From the NCBI GenBank assembly GCA_965215615.1, contig OZ244068.1:2294001-2358000 (forward strand): a stretch of DNA of 64,000 nucleotides, given 5' to 3'. Numbering within the stretch: position 1 is the first letter of the stretch; each line of letters begins with the position of its first letter. The stretch is from CBDATA01 sp965215615 (GTDB lineage Bacteria > Acidobacteriota > Vicinamibacteria > Marinacidobacterales > Marinacidobacteraceae). This document shows, piece after piece, positions 41,089-48,859 of this stretch. A model generated the notes under the pieces. That model was not told the DNA's origin, did not search any database, and saw nothing but the letters and a program-made list of their open reading frames with translations. Both the position numbers and the translations under genes were made by a program.

Positions 41089-42894
41089 TCAGTAACCGAT
41101 GGCGTAGGCCGCGCGTCGCGGATCGGCGCCGGCAGTCATCGTCCCGGTGAGAAGGTTCACCAGGATCCCGTTGTTGCTCCCGAGGGCGTACCCGGAAGCC
41201 AGCTCCGCCCGGTGGCCGAGCGCTTCGAGCGCCTCCACCGTCCCGGAGGCGACCCGGTTCTCGATGCGGATCAGGATGCCTGCCCCCGGTGTGTAGAAGT
41301 TGGGGTCGGCAAACAGGCTCAGGCGGGGAGCCTCCACCGCTGCCTGGATGCCCATTCCGAAATCGAGAACGTTGAGCAGCACCTGGAACTGGGTCTGGCC
41401 GATGGTTTCGCCGCCCGGAGTCCCGAGCGCGAGCAGGAAGCGGCCGTCCCGGAGCACCACGATCGGGGAGTTGTTCAGGATCGGAACCTGCCCGCCGCGG
41501 GCGTGGTTGGGGTGCGCCGGATCGGGCGCGGTGGAGCCGATCCGGGTTCCGTTGTTGAAGGTCAGCCCGGTTCCGCCAACGACCACCGCCGTCCCGAACA
41601 TCCCTCCATGGGTCGGGGTACACGCGAGAGCGTTCCCCGCGCCGTCCACGATCGAGAAACTGGTCGTGCTGCCTTCGAACGAGGGGACCGGGTGCGCGGC
41701 AGGCGCGAGCGGCCCGTCGGTCGCGGTCGCTCCCGGCGGATCGCCGGCTTCCGGGTAGGCGATGGCCGCTCCGGGGGCGATCCGTTCGCGCCGGGATGCC
41801 GCGTATTCGCCGGAAACCATCCCCTCCACCGGCACATCGAAGCGGCGGGGATCCGCCACATAGCGATAGATGTCGGCCTTCGCGAGCTTGATCGCCTCCA
41901 CGATCAGGTGGAGGGCTTCCGGTGAGTTGTGCCCGAGGGCGGCGAGGTCGAACCCCTCCACCAGCTTGAGCTGCATCAGGACTTCGAGCCCTCCCCGGGA
42001 AGTCGGGGGGCTCGTGTACACGTCGTACCCGCGGTAGTTCGCGTGGATCGCCCTGGTCCAGGCCGGCTCGTAACCGGCGAAATCCTCCATCGTGAAATCG
42101 CCGCCGTTCTCCTCGTAGAAACGCGCCATCTCCTCGGCGATATCGCCGCGGTAGAACCGGTCGAAAGCCGCCTGGAGCGCCTCTTCGCGGCTCGCCCCTC
42201 GCCGCCGGGCGCGGGCTTCCGCCTCCACCACCCGTTCGAGGGTCCGCGCAAGGTCCGGCATCCGGAAGAGTTCGCCGGTCTCGGGCAGCCGACCCTCCGG
42301 AAGGAACATCCGGACGCTCGTCGGAAAGCGCTCGAAGTCCTCCCGGGAAAGGCGAATGGCCTGGGCCACCGAAGCCTCGAGTGGATGTCCGTCGCGGGCG
42401 TAGCCGATCGCGGGCGCGAGCGTCTGCTCGAGGCTCATGGTCCCGAAGCGCTCGAGGAGCGCGATCCAGCCCCCGATGAGCCCCGGAACGACCCCGGCGC
42501 GAATCCCCTTGTCGAGCTCCTCGGGAGTCAGCCCGGAGGCATCGAGACCGAGTGGAGCGGCTCCCGTCGCGTTCAGCGACAGCACTTCGCCGCTCGCGCG
42601 GTCGTAGTAGGTGAGGAACCCGTTTCCGGCGGCACCGGACATCTGCGGGCGGACTACGTTCAGGGTGGCGAGGGTCGCGACCGCGGCATCGGCCGCGTTC
42701 CCGCCCGCCATCAGGATCCGGAGGCCCGACATCGCGGCGAGCGGGTGTCCGGCGGTCACGAGCCCGTGGACTCCCGGCACCTCGGGCCGGTTGGCATCGC
42801 GGCCTTCCGCGAGCTGGAGTGGCCAGGCGTTTTCCTGGGCGAGGCCCGGCCCGGCGAGAAGCAGGGCGCATGCGAAAGAAAGTCCGGTTCTCAT
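41089..42894 (-). CDS. Gamma-glutamyltransferase family protein 2
   Basis: 601 aa with a signal peptide (LSFACALLLAGPGLAQ). GGNAADAAVATLATLNVV corresponds to the conserved N-terminal block. The autoprocessing site reads STTSFSIVDGAGN with the expected nucleophile Thr410. TTS replaces TTH, and the downstream Gly pair and NNGTRI differ from classical GGT, so this is a divergent subfamily (often acylase-like). It shares little sequence with GGT 1 at 1584-3317 beyond these motifs. A late LGTPGGETIGQTQFQVLLN block is family-typical. It lies 25 bases after the BON-protein gene and 13 before the SUMF1-like gene, all on the minus strand. Confidence 0.9.
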   Translation of the reverse strand: MRTGLSFACALLLAGPGLAQENAWPLQLAEGRDANRPEVPGVHGLVTAGHPLAAMSGLRILMAGGNAADAAVATLATLNVVRPQMSGAAGNGFLTYYDRASGEVLSLNATGAAPLGLDASGLTPEELDKGIRAGVVPGLIGGWIALLERFGTMSLEQTLAPAIGYARDGHPLEASVAQAIRLSREDFERFPTSVRMFLPEGRLPETGELFRMPDLARTLERVVEAEARARRRGASREEALQAAFDRFYRGDIAEEMARFYEENGGDFTMEDFAGYEPAWTRAIHANYRGYDVYTSPPTSRGGLEVLMQLKLVEGFDLAALGHNSPEALHLIVEAIKLAKADIYRYVADPRRFDVPVEGMVSGEYAASRRERIAPGAAIAYPEAGDPPGATATDGPLAPAAHPVPSFEGSTTSFSIVDGAGNALACTPTHGGMFGTAVVVGGTGLTFNNGTRIGSTAPDPAHPNHARGGQVPILNNSPIVVLRDGRFLLALGTPGGETIGQTQFQVLLNVLDFGMGIQAAVEAPRLSLFADPNFYTPGAGILIRIENRVASGTVEALEALGHRAELASGYALGSNNGILVNLLTGTMTAGADPRRAAYAIGY

Positions 42895-42919
42895 GGCGCG
42901 ACGGAACCGTATCAGTCCT

Positions 42920-43891
42920 TCAGTGCTGCAGCCGGTTCACCACCTCGAAAACACCGGGGGTCCCGCGGGCGATGGATTCCAGCACCCGGGACTCGAGCGC
43001 GCTCCGGACGACACCGGTCAGCACCACCCGGCCCCGGGAGACGATGATGTGGATCGGCGGGTTGACCTGGTTGGCGCGGTCTGCAAAACGCGAGTCCCGG
43101 TAGATGCGGCGGTAGAGGGAGTAGCGGATGTCCTGATCGTTCGGCGAGAGCGGCAGGACCTCGATCCGGTTTTCCACGCTCTTCACGCCGAACACCTTCG
43201 CCACCCGCTTCTCCACCTCGATCCGCTTGTAGGGCTCGGTGACCGCGCCCACCAGCACGACCGCGAAATCCTCCTCCACCCCGAAGTTGATGTCGTCGAA
43301 GACCGTGTATTCCGTGTAGCGGAGCACCGCGCGTCGGACATCCTCGACCAGATCCTCCATGCTCTCCGGCTCGGCGATCCCGAGTTCGGGGTCGAGAGCC
43401 ACCACCCCGGCGACTTCACGCGTCTTTTCCACCACCTCGCCCCATTCGAAGGCGTTTTGCACCTGACCGGTGAGGCGGACCACCCCGTTTTCGACCGCCA
43501 CGACCGGCATCCCGTCGAGATCGAGCCGGGAGAGCGCTTCGCGGACATCGCGGAGCACCTGTTCATCGGGCCGGGTGGGTGCGTCTGTCTCTCCGGCAAC
43601 CATCTCCGGATCGGAATCGGCCTGGAGCACGGTGAGTTCGGCCTCGACGGCCACCACCCCGGCAACGCCGAGCGCCACTTCGACGAGCCGCTCCCGGTTC
43701 CGCTCATCCAGCACTTCGCCAACGAGGATGGCGACCCCGTCCCGAACCTCCACCTCGAGAAGGCCCACCGCCAGGTCGGCCGCTTCGATGGCGGCCGTCA
43801 CCTCCTCGATGAGAACGGTGTCCGAACGGGGCTGGGCCAAGGCCGAAGCGCCGAGCACGAACGCGAAAACGACGGTTGTCAGGTGTTTCAT
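42920..43891 (-). CDS. Periplasmic protein with tandem BON domains
   Basis: 323 aa with a signal peptide (TTVVFAFVLGASALAQ). At least three BON repeats are visible by the pattern V-x-V-x-x-G-(V/I)-(A/V)-x-L-x-G-x-V, as in VEVRDGVAILVGEVLD, VVAVENGVVRLTGQV and IIVSRGRVVLTGVV; a further one is degenerate (DFAVVLVGAV). BON domains (OsmY-like) bind lipids or stabilise the envelope under stress. The ATG at 43891 follows a strong GGAGG. An upstream in-frame start would extend into the divergent EVE promoter region. Confidence 0.88.
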   Translation of the reverse strand: MKHLTTVVFAFVLGASALAQPRSDTVLIEEVTAAIEAADLAVGLLEVEVRDGVAILVGEVLDERNRERLVEVALGVAGVVAVEAELTVLQADSDPEMVAGETDAPTRPDEQVLRDVREALSRLDLDGMPVVAVENGVVRLTGQVQNAFEWGEVVEKTREVAGVVALDPELGIAEPESMEDLVEDVRRAVLRYTEYTVFDDINFGVEEDFAVVLVGAVTEPYKRIEVEKRVAKVFGVKSVENRIEVLPLSPNDQDIRYSLYRRIYRDSRFADRANQVNPPIHIIVSRGRVVLTGVVRSALESRVLESIARGTPGVFEVVNRLQH

Positions 43892-43937
43892 CCGGGGGTT
43901 TCCTCCTTTCGGGAAAAGCAAATCGAGTGCCCGGTGG

Positions 43938-43943
43938 TACGCT
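43938..43943 (+). promoter_or_regulatory. -10-like box of the EVE gene, leaderless
   Basis: TACGCT is followed by seven bases (CGCGCCC) and the ATG at 43951. No ribosome-binding site is present. Confidence 0.4.
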
Positions 43944-43950
43944 CGCGCCC

Positions 43951-44442
43951 ATGCGCTACTGGTTGATGAAGAGCGAACCCTATGCCTACAGCCTCGACGA
44001 TCTCGAACGCGACCGGCGCACCCATTGGGACGGAGTCCGGAACTTCAAGGCGCGCAACCTGATGAAGTCCATGGAAATCGGCGACGGGGTGCTGTTCTAC
44101 CACTCGAACGCGAAGCCGCCCGGAATCGCCGGGATCGCCCGGGTCTGCCGGCTCGCCTACCCCGACTTCACCCAGTTCGATCCGGAATCGAAGTACTTCG
44201 ATCCGCGCGCCACCGAAGAGAAGCCGTGGTGGTACATGGTGGACGTGGAGTTCGTGGCGCGCTTCGAGTCCGAGCTCTCCCTGCCCTTCCTTCGCGCCCG
44301 CCCCGAACTCGAAGGCATGCCGCTGCTGCGCCGCGGCCAGCGACTGAGCGTCCAGCCGGTGAGCGACGAGCACTGGGCACTCATCCTCGGCTTCGCGAAG
44401 ATCGAGGGGAACCCGGCCCTCCCCGGCAGCGAACCGGCCTGA
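43951..44442 (+). CDS. EVE-domain protein
   Basis: 163 aa, entirely an EVE (PUA-like) domain: YWLMKSEPYAYSLDDLERD, WDGVRNFKARNLMKSM, GDGVLFYHSNAKPPGIAGIARV and PWWYMVDVEF. EVE proteins bind modified DNA or RNA bases in an aromatic cage; stand-alone copies are widespread but of uncertain role. The start is seven bases after a -10-like box. It is divergent from the BON-protein gene. Between its stop and the repeat at 44626 (44443-44621), I see no gene or clear motif. Confidence 0.92.
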   Translation: MRYWLMKSEPYAYSLDDLERDRRTHWDGVRNFKARNLMKSMEIGDGVLFYHSNAKPPGIAGIARVCRLAYPDFTQFDPESKYFDPRATEEKPWWYMVDVEFVARFESELSLPFLRARPELEGMPLLRRGQRLSVQPVSDEHWALILGFAKIEGNPALPGSEPA

Positions 44443-44625
44443 CGCGCCGCACAATCCACGTGTCCCGTTGCGAGGAACCCGAGGCCAAAACCAGAGCCGT
44501 CAAGAGCATCGAAGAGCACTTCGCCGACCGGGAGCGCCGCTGCCTCGTGTCGCTACCAGCGGAGCCAAGTGCGTTCCGTCCCGGACCGAGGGCAAAGAAG
44601 CCGGGAGCCCTGCGGCGATGGCTAA

Positions 44626-44804
44626 CAGGCTGTGGATAATCTGGCGTGAGCACCGAGACGGGTGAGGCGCCCGGCTGACAAGGCGCGTGAGTGAGCAATA
44701 GCAGCGCTATTTCGACCGAAACGCAACGAAGAGCGAGCCTCCAGGCGAGCGTTCAGACGGGATGCATCGCTCGTCGAATGCCGCGTTAGTTTTTCCACAG
44801 CCTG
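44626..44804 (+). mobile_element. 179-bp MITE-like element, copy 2
   Basis: Ends CAGGCTGTGGA and TCCACAGCCTG, preceded by CTAA and separated from copy 3 by CTAG. It is the most diverged of the three copies, with changes near the hairpin (CGACCGAAACG instead of CGAGCGAATCG). Non-coding. Confidence 0.85.
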
Positions 44805-44808
44805 CTAG

Positions 44809-44987
44809 CAGGCTGTGGAGAAACTGGCGTGAGCACCGAGACGGGTGAGGCGCCCGGCTGACAAGGCGCGTGAGTGAGCAATAGCAGCGCTATTTCGAGC
44901 GAATCGCAACGAAGAGCGAGCCTCCAGGCGAGCGTTCAGACGGGATGCATCGCTCGTCGAATGCCGCGTTAGTTTTTCCACAGCCTG
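44809..44987 (+). mobile_element. 179-bp MITE-like element, copy 3
   Basis: Head-to-tail with copy 2, same length and ends, followed by CTAA at 44988-44991. The outer CTAA pair around both copies and the inner CTAG fit insertion with a four-base C-T-A-R target duplication, the second element having landed at the edge of the first. Internal AATAGC-AGC-GCTATT hairpin as in the other copies. Confidence 0.85.
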
Positions 44988-45034
44988 CTAAGGCAAGCGA
45001 CTGAGCATCGTGGTCAGAGCGCGCGTCAGTCTGA

Positions 45035-45040
45035 TAAAAT
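45035..45040 (+). promoter_or_regulatory. -10-like box of the first FitAB/VapBC module
   Basis: TAAAAT lies 29 bases before the antitoxin ATG, which has a GAGAGGA ribosome-binding site. A -35-like TGGTCA is 18 bases upstream at 45011-45016. Confidence 0.4.
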
Positions 45041-45069
45041 GACGGCATTGAAAGCATGCGAGAGGATTG

Positions 45070-45321
45070 ATGGCAACACTGACTGTGCGAAAACTCCCCG
45101 ACGAGATCCACCGCGCCCTTCGGGTGCGCGCAGCAGCACGAGGTCGAAGTACGGAGGCAGAAGTACGCACCATCCTGGAAGAAGCCGTACGAGAAGGCGG
45201 ACGCATGCGGTTGGGCACGCTGCTGGCGGCGATCGGGAAAGATGCGCAATTGACAGATGAGGAGTTCGCGGTTTTCACGCAGCGGGATCGCACTCCGCAT
45301 GACCCGATCGATCTGGAATGA
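45070..45321 (+). CDS. FitA-type ribbon-helix-helix antitoxin 1
   Basis: 83 aa. MATLTVRKLPDEIHRALRVRAAARGRSTEAEVRTILEEA is a ribbon-helix-helix DNA-binding unit of the FitA/VapB type; the C-terminal tail would bind the PIN toxin. The ATG at 45070 is chosen over an in-frame TTG one codon earlier because the GAGAGGA spacing fits. Its TGA overlaps the toxin ATG (ATGA). Confidence 0.88.
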   Translation: MATLTVRKLPDEIHRALRVRAAARGRSTEAEVRTILEEAVREGGRMRLGTLLAAIGKDAQLTDEEFAVFTQRDRTPHDPIDLE

Positions 45322-45743
45322 TCCTCCTCGACACCAACGTCGTGTCGGAACCTCTCAAGAAAGCGCCCAGTTGGCGCGTCGTCCAGTGGCTCGATGCTCA
45401 AGCCCCCGAAACCCTGTTCCTGTCAGCCATCACCGTCGCCGAACTGCGGTTCGGCGTGAGCGCACTGCCTTCAGGTCAGCAACGGGACCGACTGAACGAG
45501 CGGATCGAGCGGCGGCTTCTGCCCACCTTCACCGGACGCGTGCTGCCGTTCGACCTTCCTGCTTCACGGGCTTATGGGGATTTGATGGCGGCAGCGCGGG
45601 CAGCCGGACGATCCATACCCGTGTCGGACGGCTACATCGCGGCCATTGCGGTCGCGAATGCCATGCTCGTGGCAACGCGGGACATCGGTCCATTCCGGGA
45701 TGCCGGACTCGAAACGATCAACCCTTGGACATCCGGCGAATAG
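45318..45743 (+). CDS. PIN-domain toxin 1 (FitB/VapC type)
   Basis: 141 aa. PIN acidic residues: Asp5 in LLDTNVVSEP, Glu in TVAELRFGV, Asp in VSDGYIAAIA and Asp in VATRDIGPF. This is a standard RNA-cleaving VapC/FitB. It is coupled to the FitA gene by a four-base overlap. Followed by a 78-base gap before a convergent second module. Confidence 0.9.
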   Translation: MILLDTNVVSEPLKKAPSWRVVQWLDAQAPETLFLSAITVAELRFGVSALPSGQQRDRLNERIERRLLPTFTGRVLPFDLPASRAYGDLMAAARAAGRSIPVSDGYIAAIAVANAMLVATRDIGPFRDAGLETINPWTSGE

Positions 45744-45821
45744 AGCCGCTACCACGGTAATCCGGCGATGGCTGTGCTCTCGGCGTTTCCGGCGCCCAGA
45801 CACCCGCTCGGGAGCTGACGC

Positions 45822-46250
45822 TCAAACGAGTTCGGAGAGCGGAACGACAGACCCGAGCAGATAGGGATGCCTCGCGACGGATTCGGAGAAGCGCCGGTCC
45901 GCCGTCACGAGCGGAGCACCTTCCTGAAGCGCGAGCGCCAGATAGAAGCAGTCATAGGCGGGATGGCGCAGATCCATCGCGAGCCTGGCCGCAGCCGGGG
46001 TGAGCTGGCCCAGCGTGCCCGGAACCGACACGGGAACTGCGCGAAGCATTTCGACGGCTTCCACCAGCTCCTCGTCCTTCAGGTCCCCGCGCTGCCGCAT
46101 GGCCCACAGCGCATTCGTAGCCTCGGCGAACAGGAGATCCGGTGCCATCAGCGACATCCCCACCCCGAGAAGCCGGGCGGCCTTGTCGGACAGCGGTTCC
46201 CGGACCAGCCATTTGACCGCGACGCTCGCGTCCACAACGTACCGGGTCAC
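45822..46250 (-). CDS. PIN-domain toxin 2 (VapC type)
   Basis: 142 aa. VVDASVAVKWLV carries the first Asp, LLFAEATNALWA the Glu, PAYDCFYLALA the next Asp and LVTADRRF the last. It belongs to the D-A-S-V-A-V-K-W PIN group, clearly different from toxin 1. It overlaps its antitoxin gene (ATGA) and is convergent to module 1. Confidence 0.9.
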   Translation of the reverse strand: MTRYVVDASVAVKWLVREPLSDKAARLLGVGMSLMAPDLLFAEATNALWAMRQRGDLKDEELVEAVEMLRAVPVSVPGTLGQLTPAAARLAMDLRHPAYDCFYLALALQEGAPLVTADRRFSESVARHPYLLGSVVPLSELV

Positions 46251-46483
46251 CCGTCGCCATCCCGATCCCGGTCGGCCCGAATGACTTCCGTACTGTCCAC
46301 GGAAGACGTGAGCCGCTCCCGCAGAAGAGCCGCACGCGCCGCGAAACCCTCTGTTTCGCCGATCAACGCCCGGGCGAGGATCTCGCGGTGCTCGGCTTCC
46401 GCCGATCGCCCGTTCGCGGCGGCACGCCGCTTCAATTCGCGGACCAACTGATCGGTAAGTCGGCGAACCGTCAACTGAGCCAC
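46247..46483 (-). CDS. FitA-type ribbon-helix-helix antitoxin 2
   Basis: 78 aa. MAQLTVRRLTDQLVRELKRRAAANGRSAEAEHREILARAL is a ribbon-helix-helix domain similar to antitoxin 1. The GTG start is set by GGAGG seven bases upstream. An acidic tail (RADRDRDGDG) follows. Its stop overlaps the PIN gene. Confidence 0.88.
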   Translation of the reverse strand: MAQLTVRRLTDQLVRELKRRAAANGRSAEAEHREILARALIGETEGFAARAALLRERLTSSVDSTEVIRADRDRDGDG

Positions 46484-46579
46484 AAGTATGCCTCCAGTGA
46501 ATGCGCTTTCATCGAAGGCAATCTATCACTCTGCCGGTTCTGCCACCAACGCGCGCCGTCCTGGCGATCCCGACCCGGC

Positions 46580-46585
46580 TACACT
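46580..46585 (+). promoter_or_regulatory. -10-like box upstream of the DUF5916 gene
   Basis: TACACT within CGGCTACACTCGCC, 25 bases before the TTG at 46611. A nearly identical GGATACACTCGCC lies upstream of the M20 gene at 48860, which supports a promoter role. Confidence 0.4.
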
Positions 46586-46610
46586 CGCCGCCGCCCCCGA
46601 AGACCCGCTC

Positions 46611-48815
46611 TTGAAGACCCGCCGTTCGCTGCTCGCCGGGAGAATCCGAACCGGCTCAGCGCTGCTTCTCACCGGACTCGTCGCAACTTCTGCCGCAGCC
46701 CAGGACCCGGTCGCCCGGGCGGTGCGGATCGAGACTCCGCCACGGATAGACGGCGTGCTCGACGAGCCTTTCTGGGCGGACATTCCACCCATCACCGGGT
46801 TCCGTCAGCGGGAGCCGGTGGACGGCGGGCCGGCGAGCGAGCCGACCGAAGTGCGCATCGCCTACAACGACCGCTCGCTCTTCTTCGCCTTCCACTTCTT
46901 CGATTCCGAGCCGGAAGGCATCCGCCGCAACATCCTCCACCGAGGCGGCCGGATCGACAAGGACGACCGGATCGTCATCGCCCTCGACACCTACCACGAT
47001 CACCGGAACGCCTACCTCTTCGAGGTGGGGGCTCTCGGCACCCAGGACGATGCCCTGCTCTCCGACGAGCAGCTCGACCGCGAGGACTGGAACTGGGACG
47101 GCGTGTTCACGACCGAGACCACCCTCACCGAAGAAGGGTGGGTGCTGGAAATGGAGATCCCGTTCACCACGATCCGGTTTCCCGACAACGAGGTGCTGGA
47201 GATGGGCATCGCCTTCCAGCGCTCCATCCGCCGGAAGAACGAGACCGTCACCTGGCCCCACATCAGCCAGGACTACCGCAGCGGGATCGCCCAGGTTTCG
47301 CAGTTCGCCACCCTCATCGGCATCGAGGGTATCCACCGGGGCCGGCACCTCGAGGTGAAGCCGTTCGTCACCGCCGGAGCCCAGCGCTTCGAAACCGATG
47401 TGTCCTTCGACCGGGAGGCGACGGCCGGCCTCGACCTGAAGTACGGGATCACCCCGAATCTGACCGTGGACTTCACCTGGAACACCGACTTCGCCCAGGT
47501 CGAGACCGACAACGTCCAGATCAACCTCACCCGCTTCGACCTCTTTTTCCCCGAGAAGCGGGAGTTCTTTCTCGAACGGGCGGGGCTCTTCCAGTTCGGT
47601 GCCTCCCGCGAGACCGAGGTCTTCTTCAGCCGGCGGGTCGGGCTCCAGGGGGACATCGTCGGTGGCGGCCGCCTCACCGGGCAGGCCGGGCCGTTCTCGG
47701 TCGGCGCCTTGACGCTCCGCACCGATCCCTACCAGGGGCCGGACGACGGGAACCCGACCCAGGCTGCGGCCTGGAACTCCGTCCTGCGACTCCAGGCGAA
47801 CCTGAACCCTCGTACCACCGTCGGCGGCATCGTCACGAGCCTGGACGGAGCCGACGGGAAGAGTCGTCGCACCGCCGGGGCCGACCTCGAAAGCCGGTTC
47901 TGGAACAGTTCCGGCGTGCGGCTCTGGGGTGCCCGGGTCTCGAACCCTTCGGCTTCGCGTCTTTCGGGCGAATCCTCTGGCGGGGATGCCGCCGGACAGG
48001 CCGAAGTCGCGCTCCGGAACGACCTCTACACCCTCCGGGTCGTCCGCTCCCATGTCGGAAAGCACTTCGACCCGGCGCTCGGCTTCGTGCGCCGTCCGGA
48101 TGTGGACGAGTGGTACGTCGGCGGCGAATTCCTGCCCCGCTTCGAGCAAAGCGACTGGGCCCGGAGCGCCTGGCTCGAACTGGATGCCGGCCGGATCACC
48201 GGAACCGCCGGGGATCTCCAGTCCTGGGAGCGGGTAGCCGAGCTCGGCTTCGGCTTCGAGTCCGGCGACGAGATCGAAATCGAAGTGTTCGACCGCTTCG
48301 AGCGACTCGCCGGCCCGGCCTCGATCAGCGGCCGCGAACTGGCCGCCGGGGACTACCGGTTCCACCACTGGGAACTCTCCGGAAACACGAACGACAGCCG
48401 GGCGTTTTCCGTCTTCGGTCTGTGGAGTTGCTGCGGTTTCTGGGACGGAAGCCGGGATCGCGTCCGGGGCGGATTCAGCCTGAACACCGGCCCCCACCTC
48501 CGGATCGGGGCCTCGGTCGCCAGAAACGCAATCTCCCTCCCGGTCCCGAACGGTGACTTCACGACGACCCTGACCTCCCTCGACATCCAGGGAGCCCTGA
48601 ACCGCGATCTCTTCGCGAACGCCCTGATCCAGTGGGACAACCTCTCGAAAGAGCTCCAGGTGAACATCCGCATCGACTGGATCCACACCCCCGGAAGCGA
48701 TCTGTTCCTCGTGCTCGACACCGGTTACCTGACGGGTGACGACCTCGACCCTCGGGCCTATCGCTGGACCCGCCGGACCGCGGTCGCCAAGCTGACCTGG
48801 CTGAAGGCGTTCTGA
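46611..48815 (+). CDS. DUF5916-type outer-membrane beta-barrel with carbohydrate-binding-like N-terminus
   Basis: 734 aa. A signal peptide (GSALLLTGLVATSAAAQ) follows a probable TTG start; an in-frame start at 46488 would add 41 polar residues and hide the signal. Residues about 35-220 form a CBM9-like sandwich (PPRIDGVLDEPFWADI, VRIAYNDRSLFFAF, VLEMEIPFTTIRFP). DUF5916 follows: DLKYGITPNLTVDFTWNTDFAQVE, NLTRFDLFFPEKREFFLE and long alternating beta strands to the terminal aromatic WLKAF. Proteins of this type are predicted outer-membrane channels with unknown ligand. The neighbouring secreted M20 amidohydrolase, downstream after a separate promoter, may act on related substrates. Confidence 0.88.
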   Translation: MKTRRSLLAGRIRTGSALLLTGLVATSAAAQDPVARAVRIETPPRIDGVLDEPFWADIPPITGFRQREPVDGGPASEPTEVRIAYNDRSLFFAFHFFDSEPEGIRRNILHRGGRIDKDDRIVIALDTYHDHRNAYLFEVGALGTQDDALLSDEQLDREDWNWDGVFTTETTLTEEGWVLEMEIPFTTIRFPDNEVLEMGIAFQRSIRRKNETVTWPHISQDYRSGIAQVSQFATLIGIEGIHRGRHLEVKPFVTAGAQRFETDVSFDREATAGLDLKYGITPNLTVDFTWNTDFAQVETDNVQINLTRFDLFFPEKREFFLERAGLFQFGASRETEVFFSRRVGLQGDIVGGGRLTGQAGPFSVGALTLRTDPYQGPDDGNPTQAAAWNSVLRLQANLNPRTTVGGIVTSLDGADGKSRRTAGADLESRFWNSSGVRLWGARVSNPSASRLSGESSGGDAAGQAEVALRNDLYTLRVVRSHVGKHFDPALGFVRRPDVDEWYVGGEFLPRFEQSDWARSAWLELDAGRITGTAGDLQSWERVAELGFGFESGDEIEIEVFDRFERLAGPASISGRELAAGDYRFHHWELSGNTNDSRAFSVFGLWSCCGFWDGSRDRVRGGFSLNTGPHLRIGASVARNAISLPVPNGDFTTTLTSLDIQGALNRDLFANALIQWDNLSKELQVNIRIDWIHTPGSDLFLVLDTGYLTGDDLDPRAYRWTRRTAVAKLTWLKAF

Positions 48816-48825
48816 CCGCCCCGGA

Positions 48826-48831
48826 TACACT
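48826..48831 (+). promoter_or_regulatory. -10-like box upstream of the M20 amidohydrolase
   Basis: TACACT within GGATACACTCGCC, 28 bases before the ATG at 48860. Here a normal GGAGG at 48847-48851 follows, so the transcript has a leader. Confidence 0.4.
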
Positions 48832-48859
48832 CGCCCGCCCATCTCCGGAGGATTTCTGC

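Noticed and set aside
44626..44987. 179-bp repeats as derivatives of the IS at 52244
   Set aside because: Ends differ (CAGGCTGTGGA versus GGAAGGTCTGA), and so do the target duplications.
44626..44987. Tandem repeats as a CRISPR array
   Set aside because: Only two 179-bp units with no short unique spacers and no cas genes.
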